Virus record (IMG/VR): IMGVR_UViG_3300035661_000380 | Coordinates: 1 to 20,224 of that record | Strand: one strand, 5' to 3' | DNA length: 20,224 nt | From: a virus | Shown here: positions 6,540 to 11,904 of the stretch, piece by piece | Layout of the letters: every line of letters starts with the position of its first letter | Numbering within the stretch: the stretch's first letter is position 1 | Made by a program: the position numbers and the translations under genes | Notes under the pieces: model-generated | The model's database searches: none | The model's input: only the letters and a program-made list of their open reading frames with translations | Told to the model about the DNA's origin: nothing

Positions 6540-6693
6540 AGTGACAGAAGCCGCATCTTTTTTAATATCGAGCAAAACTAAGGAATACCGCCGTGAGTGT
6601 TTGGATTACTGGAAAAAATTACACGGTGATAAGTATGCAGATGAGGTCGAACGCATGGTTATAAAAATTTGGAAGGGTCGTAAAAATGGATGA
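6532..6693 (+). CDS. Small hypothetical protein, 53 aa
   Basis: Frame ATG 6532 to TGA 6693, overlapping the P-like gene by 8 bases and the zinc-finger gene by 8 bases, which fits a packed early operon. The product (MLKVTEAASFLISSKTKEYR ... LDYWKKLHGDKYADEVERMV) is charged and probably helical. It resembles short phage proteins with an 'EYRRECL..YW' segment, but no function is known to me. There is no strong ribosome site, so coupling to the upstream gene is likely. A GTG at 6541 is an alternative start. Confidence 0.6.
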   Translation: MLKVTEAASFLISSKTKEYRRECLDYWKKLHGDKYADEVERMVIKIWKGRKNG

Positions 6694-6892
6694 ATTCGAT
6701 AGGGCAAGCGAGTTAGAGCAAAAGTACCGAGATGCGGCTATCAGCCAAACACGCGCCACGGCGGTAAAGTTGGCATATTCTGGCCAGTGCTACAATTGCC
6801 AGGAACAACTAGATGCTGGCTTATTTTGTGATACGTTCTGTCAAAAAGATTGGCAAAAAAGAATGGACGCAAAACATGGTAAAAATAGATAG
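6686..6892 (+). CDS. Small C4 zinc-finger protein, DksA/TraR-like
   Basis: 68 aa. The N-terminus DEFDRASELEQKYRDAAISQ resembles phage-encoded short DksA/TraR relatives, which begin with an 'A-x-E-x-E/Q-x4-R-D' helix. Four cysteines follow as C35-x2-C38 and C48-x3-C52 (CYNCQEQLDAGLFCDTFCQK), a probable zinc site. DksA-type proteins enter the RNA polymerase secondary channel, but this one is short and its coiled-coil part is minimal, so a simple zinc-binding role is equally possible. GGAAGGG is 9 bases before the ATG. It is the last gene before a promoter region. Confidence 0.65.
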   Translation: MDEFDRASELEQKYRDAAISQTRATAVKLAYSGQCYNCQEQLDAGLFCDTFCQKDWQKRMDAKHGKNR

Positions 6893-6914
6893 TAAAAAAA
6901 TAAATACAAAATAA

Positions 6915-6963
6915 TGCTTGCTTATTTATATACAGAGTATATAATCCATTCATCGGGCAAGCA
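6915..6963 (+). promoter_or_regulatory. Promoter candidate flanked by an inverted repeat
   Basis: TTGCTT (6918-6923) and a perfect TATAAT (6940-6945) with a 16-bp spacer form the best sigma70 promoter seen in the window. The inverted arms TGCTTGC (6915-6921) and GCAAGCA (6957-6963) lie over the -35 and just past the expected start. They could be repressor half-sites or form a hairpin in DNA. It stands in the 104-bp gap before three small genes and probably drives them. Confidence 0.6.
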
Positions 6964-6996
6964 AATATCTAAGCCTGGCAATTAAAGGAAATCAAA

Positions 6997-7197
6997 ATGA
7001 ATGTTTCTTACTTATCAAATAGCAAAGTTGAAAAGTTAATCGCTAATAACCAAGAAATTGCCAGCTTCGGAATCCTTGGTATTCACTTGGTTAATGATGA
7101 AGTTGTTATTGTTACCGAGTACGATATTCCTAGCGAATGTGGTTTTGAAGAACTAACCGAAAAACTGAAAACTGAAGCGGTTAAATATTTCAACTAA
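6997..7197 (+). CDS. Hypothetical protein, 66 aa
   Basis: Clear ribosome site (AAAGGAAA, seven bases before the ATG) and the first gene after the promoter at 6918-6945. The product is acidic and appears alpha/beta: a hydrophobic beta stretch ASFGILGIHLVNDEVVIVTE at residues 22-41 and a C-terminal helix FEELTEKLKTEAVKYF. No cysteine pair, no membrane segment, no recognised family. It begins a run of three short genes separated by similar leaders, which hints at shared regulation. Confidence 0.7.
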   Translation: MNVSYLSNSKVEKLIANNQEIASFGILGIHLVNDEVVIVTEYDIPSECGFEELTEKLKTEAVKYFN

Positions 7198-7204
7198 CAA
7201 CCTA

Positions 7205-7218
7205 CCGCCTACGGGCGG
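7205..7218 (+). promoter_or_regulatory. RNA hairpin with UACG tetraloop before a start codon
   Basis: CCGCC-TACG-GGCGG: five G-C pairs closed over a cUACGg loop, a member of the very stable UNCG class. It lies 8 bases after the upstream stop and about 20 bases before the ATG at 7239, just ahead of the AAGGA site. There is no U-run, so it is not an intrinsic terminator. It may stabilise or punctuate the mRNA. Confidence 0.6.
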
Positions 7219-7238
7219 ATAAGCAAAGGATTAACAAA

Positions 7239-7445
7239 ATGATTACTTTTCAAATTGGCAAAACATACACAACCCGCAGCGTTTGCGATCATGACTGCAT
7301 TATCAGCGTAACAATAGCTAAACGCACAGCTAAAACAGTTACAACTAACAAGGGTGAAGTTTTCCGCACCAAAGAATATGACGGCGCTGAATTCATCAAG
7401 CCTTGGGGTTCATACAGCATGGCGCCAATAGTCAGAGCTAACTAA
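7239..7445 (+). CDS. Conserved hypothetical protein, 68 aa
   Basis: MITFQIGKTYTTRSVCDHDC ... IISVTIAKRTAKTV ... WGSYSMAPIVRAN. I recognise this as a short protein type carried by plasmids and phages of varied bacteria, with conserved 'G-K-x-Y-x-x-R-S-x-C-D-H-D-C' at the start and 'Y-S-M-A-P' near the end. Its role is unknown. The two close cysteines and histidine (C16, H18, C20) might bind metal. It appears to be all-beta. The UACG hairpin and AAAGGA ribosome site precede it, and the next gene uses the same leader design. Family recall is from memory. Confidence 0.75.
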   Translation: MITFQIGKTYTTRSVCDHDCIISVTIAKRTAKTVTTNKGEVFRTKEYDGAEFIKPWGSYSMAPIVRAN

Positions 7446-7453
7446 TCAACAGC

Positions 7454-7465
7454 CGCCTACGGGCG
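7454..7465 (+). promoter_or_regulatory. Second copy of the UACG RNA hairpin before a start codon
   Basis: CGCC-TACG-GGCG, four pairs with the same loop. The 13-mer CCGCCTACGGGCG at 7453-7465 is identical to 7205-7217, although the flanking bases differ. It lies 20 bases before the ATG at 7485, again directly ahead of an AAGGA site. Confidence 0.6.
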
Positions 7466-7484
7466 ACTTAATAAGGATCATAAA

Positions 7485-7670
7485 ATGAAAGAACTAAAAA
7501 ACGCAGCAATATCAGCTCGCTTAATGGCTTTTATCTCTAATGGCTCAACTATAGAAGAAGCGTTTAACTACGTGCTAGGCGCTGGCTACTACGGTGCTAT
7601 GGTTGAGGAGCTTTATTCAGGGCTTAATCAAAAAGCAAAAAATCAGGTTTTACACTGTGCAAACAAATAA
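7485..7670 (+). CDS. Conserved hypothetical protein, 61 aa
   Basis: MKELKNAAISARLMAFISNG ... EEAFNYVLGAGYYGAMVEEL. Helical, with an 'A-F-x-x-V-L-G-A-G-x-Y' segment that I associate with short mobile-element proteins found next to the YSMAP-type protein encoded upstream. Function unknown. AAGGAT is eight bases before the ATG. The 3' end overlaps the probable GTG start of the XRE regulator by 14 bases, which suggests coupled translation. A toxin-antitoxin arrangement was considered, but nothing in this product looks like a known toxin. Confidence 0.7.
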   Translation: MKELKNAAISARLMAFISNGSTIEEAFNYVLGAGYYGAMVEELYSGLNQKAKNQVLHCANK

Positions 7671-7848
7671 ACAAATCAATACAGGTGCAGAACTAAAAAC
7701 ACTGCGTCAATCGCTAGGACTGACGCAGAAAGCGTGCGCTGACATGGTGCACGTATCGCTTATCGCCTGGCAAAAGTGGGAAGCTGGCGACAGGCCGATA
7801 AACAAAACAGCGATGGAGCTTTTTACTTTGAAAGTGAAAAATGTATAA
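7657..7848 (+). CDS. Small XRE-family helix-turn-helix regulator
   Basis: 63 aa from GTG 7657. The frame extends upstream to an ATG at 7594, but that would overlap most of the previous gene, and AGGT lies eight bases before the GTG, so GTG is preferred. Residues 11-44 (AELKTLRQSLGLTQKACADM then VHVSLIAWQKWEAG) are a textbook Xre/Cro helix-turn-helix including the 'LGLTQ' turn and the 'W-x-x-W-E-x-G' end. It probably represses a nearby promoter; the inverted repeat at 6915-6963 is a candidate site, which is inference. Confidence 0.8.
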   Translation: MQTNKQINTGAELKTLRQSLGLTQKACADMVHVSLIAWQKWEAGDRPINKTAMELFTLKVKNV

Positions 7849-7978
7849 ATTAACATGGTCATACGGTGGCATAGAACTAGAGATGATAGTAAACGAATCC
7901 GCGCTAAATGCGACTATCGACGAATTGCTAATGCAAGCTAGTATTGTTATGGTTGAGTTACTGAAAGGTGATAAATGA
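7841..7978 (+). CDS. Small hypothetical protein, 45 aa
   Basis: ATG 7841 overlaps the end of the XRE gene by eight bases, and the TGA overlaps the next ATG (ATGA). The product, MYKLTWSYGGIELEMIVNES ... LLMQASIVMVELLKGDK, is short, acidic and likely one beta hairpin plus one helix. Support comes from the unbroken coupling on both sides; there is no recognised family. Confidence 0.55.
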   Translation: MYKLTWSYGGIELEMIVNESALNATIDELLMQASIVMVELLKGDK

Positions 7979-8337
7979 CCACGATAAACATAAAGCTAAT
8001 ATCATCCGATTGCTATGCCCTAACAGCTAACGCAATCCGACTAATGGCCATCGCACCAAACAGCATAGGCAGGATGGAGATTGTGAAATATGTACAAATT
8101 GGGCGTGTTTATGCTGATGCAGTGATGGACGGCAAGCGAATGTATGTTGACGAGATAACGGGCAGTATATTTGACTGCAACGGCGTATCTATTGACGGAC
8201 TACGCAAGCTGGACATGAGTACGTTAAAAATAATCAAGAAAAAGGACGTGCTGGCGTGGATAAAAACGGCTGATTCACGGACAGCTAATCCCATGGCGTA
8301 CAATAACAGACGCAAGGATGAGCAAGACGATGAGTAA
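7975..8337 (+). CDS. Hypothetical protein, 120 aa
   Basis: MTTINIKLISSDCYALTANA ... GRVYADAVMDGKRMYVDEITG ... KKKDVLAWIKTADSRTANPM. Mixed alpha/beta composition with a charged tail ending in KDEQDDE. No catalytic motif, membrane helix or signal peptide is visible. The ATG overlaps the previous stop (ATGA), and the 3' end overlaps the ninB remnant by eight bases. It closes the run of small accessory genes before the DNA-modification cassette. Confidence 0.7.
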   Translation: MTTINIKLISSDCYALTANAIRLMAIAPNSIGRMEIVKYVQIGRVYADAVMDGKRMYVDEITGSIFDCNGVSIDGLRKLDMSTLKIIKKKDVLAWIKTADSRTANPMAYNNRRKDEQDDE

Positions 8338-8401
8338 GCAGACATTTAGGTTAGCACATGACGAAGCGATGCGCAGGGCTATGCAGAAGTCTGCATCATG
8401 A
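8330..8401 (+). pseudogene. Truncated duplicate of ninB (first 19 codons conserved)
   Basis: Frame of 23 residues, MSKQTFRLAHDEAMRRAMQKSAS, ending in a TGA that overlaps the methyltransferase ATG. Over the first 57 bases it matches the start of full-length ninB at 9734 at 48 positions; 15 of 19 residues are identical. Similarity stops after codon 19. It is either the relic of a ninB gene broken when the methyltransferase arrived, or a retained leader peptide that now couples translation to the methyltransferase. Confidence 0.75.
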
Positions 8402-9723
8402 GATACGGCTCAGTTTGCTCAGGCATAGAAGCTGCAAGCGTGGCATGGGAGTCGTTAGGATGGAAAGCGTCATTTCTGTCTGAAATAGAAACCTTCCCAC
8501 GTAGAGTATTGGCGCACCACTATCCAAATACCAAGCTACACGGTGATTTTACAACAATAAAGAAAGATGATTATGACCCAATTGAGCTTCTTGTCGGAGG
8601 AACACCATGCCAATCTTTTTCAGTTGCAGGACTTCGAGCAGGATTGGATGATCCGCGTGGCAACCTCATGCTTGAGTTCGGTTCGCTTGCTCGCAGACTT
8701 AATCCCAAATGGCTTGTATGGGAAAACGTGCCTGGTGTCCTGTCAAGTAACAGAGGTAGGGATTTTGGCACCTTTCTCGGGATGTTGGGCGAACTCGGGT
8801 ATGGGTTCGCCTACAGAATTCTTGACGCTCAATACTTCGGAGTGGCACAACGCCGCCGCCGTGTGTTCGTTGTCGGATGTTTTGGAGATTGGAGAAGTGC
8901 AGCAGCGGTACTTTTTGACAGCGAAAGCCTGCGCGGGAATACTCCGCCGAGCCGAGAAGCGGGGCAAAAAATTGCCGGAACATTTAAGGCGTGCGCTGGA
9001 AAAAGTGGCGGATGGTCAAACAGTGTAGATCACGCAGCGGCTGGATATATGCAACCAGTAATCATGGCTACCGGCCAAGCAGGTGCAGAGATAGGGATAG
9101 GGATAGGGATAGGGACAACGCTTAACTGCAATCACGAAGCGCCGATAGCCTGCTATTCACTAGCAGGTAACACAATAGGGCGGAAACCTGAAAATGGGGG
9201 CAACGGTAATGGATATGATGAATCTGGTGTTAGTTACACGCTGACTAAGACAGACCAGCACGCGATTTGCTATCCAATAAATACGCAGATAGCAACACGC
9301 CACGAAGCTATGGGTAAGGGTACTGGAATGGGTATTGGGTTTGAAAGTGACCCTGCATACACATTGCAGGCAGCGCATAGTCACGCTGTTGCTTTTGCGT
9401 TTGACAGTCTAAGCAGCAATTCTATGAAATCAAGAAACCCGATAAGTGGGTGTAATGAAGTGGATGTTTCAAAAACTATAGATACAAGCGGATTAAACCC
9501 ATCATGTAATCAGGGAGGCAATGCAGTTCTTCAAACAATGCAGGTGCGCCGTCTAACCCCAACAGAGTGCGAACGCTTGCAAGGGTTCCCTGATGGTTAC
9601 ACAAATATACCTGGCGCATCTGACACTGGGCGTTACAAAGCGTTAGGTAACTCGATGGCTGTGCCTGTTATGAAATGGATAGGTGAACGCATTCAGGCTG
9701 TAGAAAACACCAACACAAAATAG
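8398..9723 (+). CDS. DNA (cytosine-5-)-methyltransferase
   Basis: 441 aa. Motifs in order: I GSVCSGIEAASVAW (4-17), IV GGTPCQSFSVAG with catalytic C71, VI ENVPGV (109-114), VIII QRRRRVFVVG (151-160), IX RRLTPTECERLQGFP (384-398), X KALGNSMAVPV (414-424). It methylates cytosine C5, probably protecting phage DNA from restriction. Between VIII and IX lie about 220 residues, where the target-recognition domain sits. These include an (IG)n run and several 'TL-x5-HA'-like segments, a repeat build seen in phage enzymes of this type. Codons about 59-210 overlap a second gene in the +1 frame. There is no cognate restriction enzyme nearby. Confidence 0.95.
   Translation: MRYGSVCSGIEAASVAWESLGWKASFLSEIETFPRRVLAHHYPNTKLHGDFTTIKKDDYDPIELLVGGTPCQSFSVAGLRAGLDDPRGNLMLEFGSLARRLNPKWLVWENVPGVLSSNRGRDFGTFLGMLGELGYGFAYRILDAQYFGVAQRRRRVFVVGCFGDWRSAAAVLFDSESLRGNTPPSREAGQKIAGTFKACAGKSGGWSNSVDHAAAGYMQPVIMATGQAGAEIGIGIGIGTTLNCNHEAPIACYSLAGNTIGRKPENGGNGNGYDESGVSYTLTKTDQHAICYPINTQIATRHEAMGKGTGMGIGFESDPAYTLQAAHSHAVAFAFDSLSSNSMKSRNPISGCNEVDVSKTIDTSGLNPSCNQGGNAVLQTMQVRRLTPTECERLQGFPDGYTNIPGASDTGRYKALGNSMAVPVMKWIGERIQAVENTNTK
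8573..9028 (+). CDS. Overlapping phage protein nested in the methyltransferase gene
   Basis: 151 codons in the +1 frame of the methyltransferase. ATGs stand at 8567 and 8573; AGAAAG at 8561-8566 is better spaced for 8573 (MTQLSFLSEEHHANLFQL...). The product shows segments that I recall as a recurring phage protein of unknown function: a LSFL-x-EEHHAN start, the middle piece GMGSPTEFLTLNTSEW, and FLTAKACAGILRRAEKRGK-x-LP near the end. The same DNA reads VLFDSESLRGNTPPSREAG in the methyltransferase, a segment also common in that family, so both frames look constrained. A stretch of about 150 sense codons in a shifted frame also favours a real gene. Family recall is from memory and needs a database check. 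Confidence 0.65.
   Translation: MTQLSFLSEEHHANLFQLQDFEQDWMIRVATSCLSSVRLLADLIPNGLYGKTCLVSCQVTEVGILAPFSGCWANSGMGSPTEFLTLNTSEWHNAAAVCSLSDVLEIGEVQQRYFLTAKACAGILRRAEKRGKKLPEHLRRALEKVADGQTV
9091..9114 (+). repeat. Four tandem copies of the hexamer ATAGGG
   Basis: Perfect units in frame with the methyltransferase encode Ile-Gly four times (residues 232-239) in the variable region before the recognition-domain repeats. Six-base units keep the frame on expansion or loss. Confidence 0.9.
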
Positions 9724-9733
9724 AGCGTACAGT

Positions 9734-10114
9734 ATGAGTAAACAGATATTTAGGCTAGTGCATGACGAAGCGCGGCGCAGGGCTATTCAAGCAGTTAAAG
9801 ACGCGCAAGATGGATATATCATCACAGTATCAGAGCCAACACGTAACCTAGATCAGAACGCGGCATTGTGGGCGATGCTAACAGATATTAGTCGGCAAGT
9901 TGACTGGTACGGCAATAAACTAAGTCAGGAAGAATGGAAGTCAGTTTTTAGCTCATCGCTTAAAAAGCAAAAAGTTGTACCTGGGCTAGATGGCGGCTTT
10001 GTTGTTTGTGGCCAGTCCACTTCAAAGATGACAAAATCAGAGTTCAGCGAATTGCTTGAGTTAATCGCGGCATTTGGTGCGAATAATGGGGTAAAGTTTA
10101 ATGACAAAATCTGA
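9734..10114 (+). CDS. ninB: NinB-family recombination protein
   Basis: 126 aa. The profile fits NinB (lambda Orf): start MSKQIFRLVHDEARRRAIQA, then ITVSEPTRNLDQNAALWAML (residues 30-49), and QEEWKSVFSSSLKKQKVVPG (66-85) followed by a C-terminal helix. Lambda Orf binds ssDNA and SSB and helps load recombinase at gaps, standing in for host RecFOR. A partner SSB is encoded in the left operon. The 3' end overlaps the Ref-like gene by 14 bases. A truncated copy of the N-terminal 19 codons lies upstream of the methyltransferase. Confidence 0.9.
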   Translation: MSKQIFRLVHDEARRRAIQAVKDAQDGYIITVSEPTRNLDQNAALWAMLTDISRQVDWYGNKLSQEEWKSVFSSSLKKQKVVPGLDGGFVVCGQSTSKMTKSEFSELLELIAAFGANNGVKFNDKI

Positions 10115-10355
10115 GCATAAACACATAGAACGCGTAAAAAATCTATCATGTGGCGTATGTGGAGATGGAGAAACATCAGACGCTCATCATATATTAGAGG
10201 GTGGACGCAGGGTAAGTCACTTTGCAGTTATCCCACTATGCAAATCATGCCATCAGGATAATCATAACGGAATACACGGGCGTAAAGCGATGTGGAATAT
10301 CATGCACAAGACTGAATTGTTAGTGCTGGCGGAAACAATAGAAAGGTTAATGTGA
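10101..10355 (+). CDS. Ref-like HNH nuclease (RecA-dependent nuclease family)
   Basis: 84 aa. C17-x2-C20 (LSCGVCGD), H29-H30 in DAHHILEGGRRVSH, and IPLCKSCHQDNHNGIHG with C47, C50 and H51 make a compact zinc-HNH fold. The arrangement 'CxxC...HHI...G.R.SH...PLC..CH....GIHG' is that of the phage Ref / recombination-enhancement nucleases, where P1 Ref cuts DNA in RecA-dependent fashion. It lies between ninB and a methyltransferase gene, like other recombination genes here. The product lacks the long disordered N-terminus of P1 Ref. Assigned by motif. Confidence 0.75.
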   Translation: MTKSEHKHIERVKNLSCGVCGDGETSDAHHILEGGRRVSHFAVIPLCKSCHQDNHNGIHGRKAMWNIMHKTELLVLAETIERLM

Positions 10356-10852
10356 AAAAAAAGATGGGTTTTACTCATGATGATAGCGGTAAAAATAATG
10401 TTGATTGGTACACGCCAAAATCAATTTTTGACGCATTAGGAATAGAGTTCGATTTAGACCCGTGCCAGCCGATAGGAGGAGTTCCTTGGATACCTGCAAA
10501 GAAATATTATACTGTTGAAGATGATGGACTAATTCAAGATTGGGAAGGCAATGTATGGCTCAACCCACCTTACGGCAAGGAAACAGGTAAATGGCTTAAA
10601 AAGATGGATGGACATAGGAATGGTATTGCCTTATTGTTTTCGCGTACAGATTGCAGGTGGTTTCATGATTACGTTGCTAATGCGGATAGCATCTTGTTCC
10701 TAAAAGGTCGTGTAAAATTTGTTGATGGACTAGGGGTATCAGGAGGTAATGGCGCAGGAAGCGGGTCTATGCTTGTGGCTTGGGGAACAAAAAACGTGCA
10801 CGCGTTAAATAATTGCTCTGATTTGGGAGTAAATATGTATTTTGATGAGTAA
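10352..10852 (+). CDS. Phage DNA N6-adenine methyltransferase
   Basis: 166 aa. Residues 18-22 (DWYTP), FDLDPCQP near 33-40, VWLNPPYGKETGKWL with the catalytic NPPY at 71-74, and GIALLFSRTDCRWFHDYV fit the phage Dam family, in which NPPY is motif IV of adenine-N6 methylation. It likely protects phage DNA from host restriction together with the C5 enzyme. The start is a GTG whose bases overlap the previous stop (GTGA), with AAGG six bases upstream; ATG 10364 is an alternative. No restriction partner is encoded, consistent with an anti-restriction role. Confidence 0.9.
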   Translation: MKKKMGFTHDDSGKNNVDWYTPKSIFDALGIEFDLDPCQPIGGVPWIPAKKYYTVEDDGLIQDWEGNVWLNPPYGKETGKWLKKMDGHRNGIALLFSRTDCRWFHDYVANADSILFLKGRVKFVDGLGVSGGNGAGSGSMLVAWGTKNVHALNNCSDLGVNMYFDE

Positions 10853-10858
10853 ATAAAT

Positions 10859-11236
10859 GTGATAACGATTAGATTACCATATCCTGTATCAGCCAATAAA
10901 TACTGGCGCACAATGGTTACAAAAGGCCATGCTGTTACTTATGTTAGCGCGGAGGCTAGGACATATAAGCAGGCTGTGGCATGGATAGCGATAGCGGCAG
11001 GAGTACGACCAGTACATGAGCATATCGAGATTAAGATAGTTTTGCATCCAAAAGTGACAAAGAATGGCGACGCGTCAAAAATATGCTTGGATTTGGATAA
11101 CTCAATAAAAGTAACTTGTGACGCGCTTAATGGAATTGCATACAATGATGACAGGCAGATAATGCGAATTGAAGCAGAGTATGGCGACCCAGTCAAAGAT
11201 GGCGGGATGACAGTGACTATTGGGGCTATGCCTTGA
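10859..11236 (+). CDS. rusA: RusA-family Holliday junction resolvase
   Basis: 125 aa from a GTG start. Family features: N-terminal VSANKYWR, then DLDNSIKVTCDALNGIAYNDDRQI (positions 78-101), holding the acidic metal ligands D78, D80, D88 and D97/D98 and the catalytic K84. RusA cuts four-way DNA junctions as a dimer, preparing phage DNA for packaging. It ends the recombination and modification cassette, 6 bases after the adenine methyltransferase gene. Length equals the usual 120 or so residues. Confidence 0.92.
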   Translation: MITIRLPYPVSANKYWRTMVTKGHAVTYVSAEARTYKQAVAWIAIAAGVRPVHEHIEIKIVLHPKVTKNGDASKICLDLDNSIKVTCDALNGIAYNDDRQIMRIEAEYGDPVKDGGMTVTIGAMP

Positions 11237-11266
11237 CCATGCTATCTTAGATATTCAGGAGTTAAG

Positions 11267-11446
11267 ATGAGTATTAAGTATGTTGATATATTGCCAAAAT
11301 CTGCAAGAGAAGCATTGATGAAGGCAGCACAAACACCAGTTACAAAACATGATCCACTCGCACGGCGCAAAGCAGTTGATCGCGCTATTGAGTGGGTAAA
11401 ATATCAATACCCAGACTATTTTGAAAAGGAATTACCATGGCTTTAA
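11267..11446 (+). CDS. Small hypothetical protein, 59 aa
   Basis: AGGAG lies five bases before the ATG at 11267. The product, MSIKYVDILPKSAREALMKA ... RRKAVDRAIEWVKYQYPDYF, has a 'R-A-I-E-W-V-K-x-x-Y-P-x-Y-F' C-terminal helix common in small phage proteins near the lysis or terminase region. Function unknown. Its stop overlaps the next gene by 10 bases (11437-11446). Confidence 0.7.
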   Translation: MSIKYVDILPKSAREALMKAAQTPVTKHDPLARRKAVDRAIEWVKYQYPDYFEKELPWL

Positions 11447-11649
11447 TCGTTATAACAATTCGTGATACTGACAGCGGAGTTGAGGTTCAATTGCAGGATG
11501 AGCCAAAGGTCACTGAAGCACAAACTGATTTCACGCCTGCACAAACAATGGGGGCCGTTGCGCTCAATGCAATTCATAAAGAACTGAACTCAAAAGAAAT
11601 GAATAAGCCTAGGCTGATCGTAGTAGGCGCTGATGAAATGCCAGGTTAG
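11437..11649 (+). CDS. Hypothetical phage protein, 70 aa
   Basis: MALIVITIRDTDSGVEVQLQ ... TDFTPAQTMGAVALNAIHKE. The start 'V-I-T-I-R-D-x-x-x-G-V-x-V' with a later 'F-T-P-A-Q-x-x-x-A-x-A-L-N-A-I' helix recurs in short proteins of tailed phages of Gram-negative hosts (from memory). It is probably a small beta sheet plus a helix. AAAGGA precedes the ATG. No function is known. Confidence 0.7.
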   Translation: MALIVITIRDTDSGVEVQLQDEPKVTEAQTDFTPAQTMGAVALNAIHKELNSKEMNKPRLIVVGADEMPG

Positions 11650-11653
11650 AAAA

Positions 11654-11890
11654 ATGAATATCCTGGTCGGTGTTAGTGAAAAAGGTTTGCGCGTTGGTGA
11701 ATATCATCCTAATGCGAAACTTACTAATCGGGAAGTAGATACTTTGCGAGATTTGCACGAGTCAGGTTATGGATATAGAAGATTAGCAAAAATGTTTGAT
11801 ATAGGAATTACAACAGCGCGTAAGTATGTAAAGTGCGAGCTGCGATCTCAGTGCGTGCATCATTTTAAGACTGTGCGCATAGATGAATGA
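11654..11890 (+). CDS. Small helix-turn-helix protein, 78 aa
   Basis: The frame begins earlier (ATG 11633), but AGG at 11643-11645 is well placed for ATG 11654, four bases after the stop of the previous gene, so that start is preferred. HPNAKLTNREVDTLRDLHES then GYGYRRLAKMFDIGITTARK form a helix-turn-helix (about residues 17-57) of the type 'G..HPNAKLT..EV..LR.L', frequent in small phage DNA-binding proteins. It may act on late transcription or at the packaging site; location just before TerS favours neither. Its TGA lies 14 bases before the chosen terS start. Confidence 0.65.
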   Translation: MNILVGVSEKGLRVGEYHPNAKLTNREVDTLRDLHESGYGYRRLAKMFDIGITTARKYVKCELRSQCVHHFKTVRIDE

Positions 11891-11904
11891 CAGGAGTTTG
11901 TAGA

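Noticed and set aside
6893-6912. Possible terminator after the zinc-finger gene
   Set aside because: A-rich but no stem followed by a U-run on the plus strand.
7594-7656. N-terminal extension of the XRE regulator from ATG 7594
   Set aside because: It overlaps the preceding gene in another frame and is not helix-turn-helix sequence; GTG 7657 with AGGT upstream is a better start.
7485-7848. Toxin-antitoxin pair (61-aa protein plus XRE regulator)
   Set aside because: The overlap and sizes are suggestive, but the first product has no feature of known toxins and resembles a generic mobile-element protein.
8699-8983. 94-aa and 74-aa minus-strand frames within the methyltransferase
   Set aside because: Unlike the plus-strand nested frame, they show no segment known from phage proteins and have no start signal.
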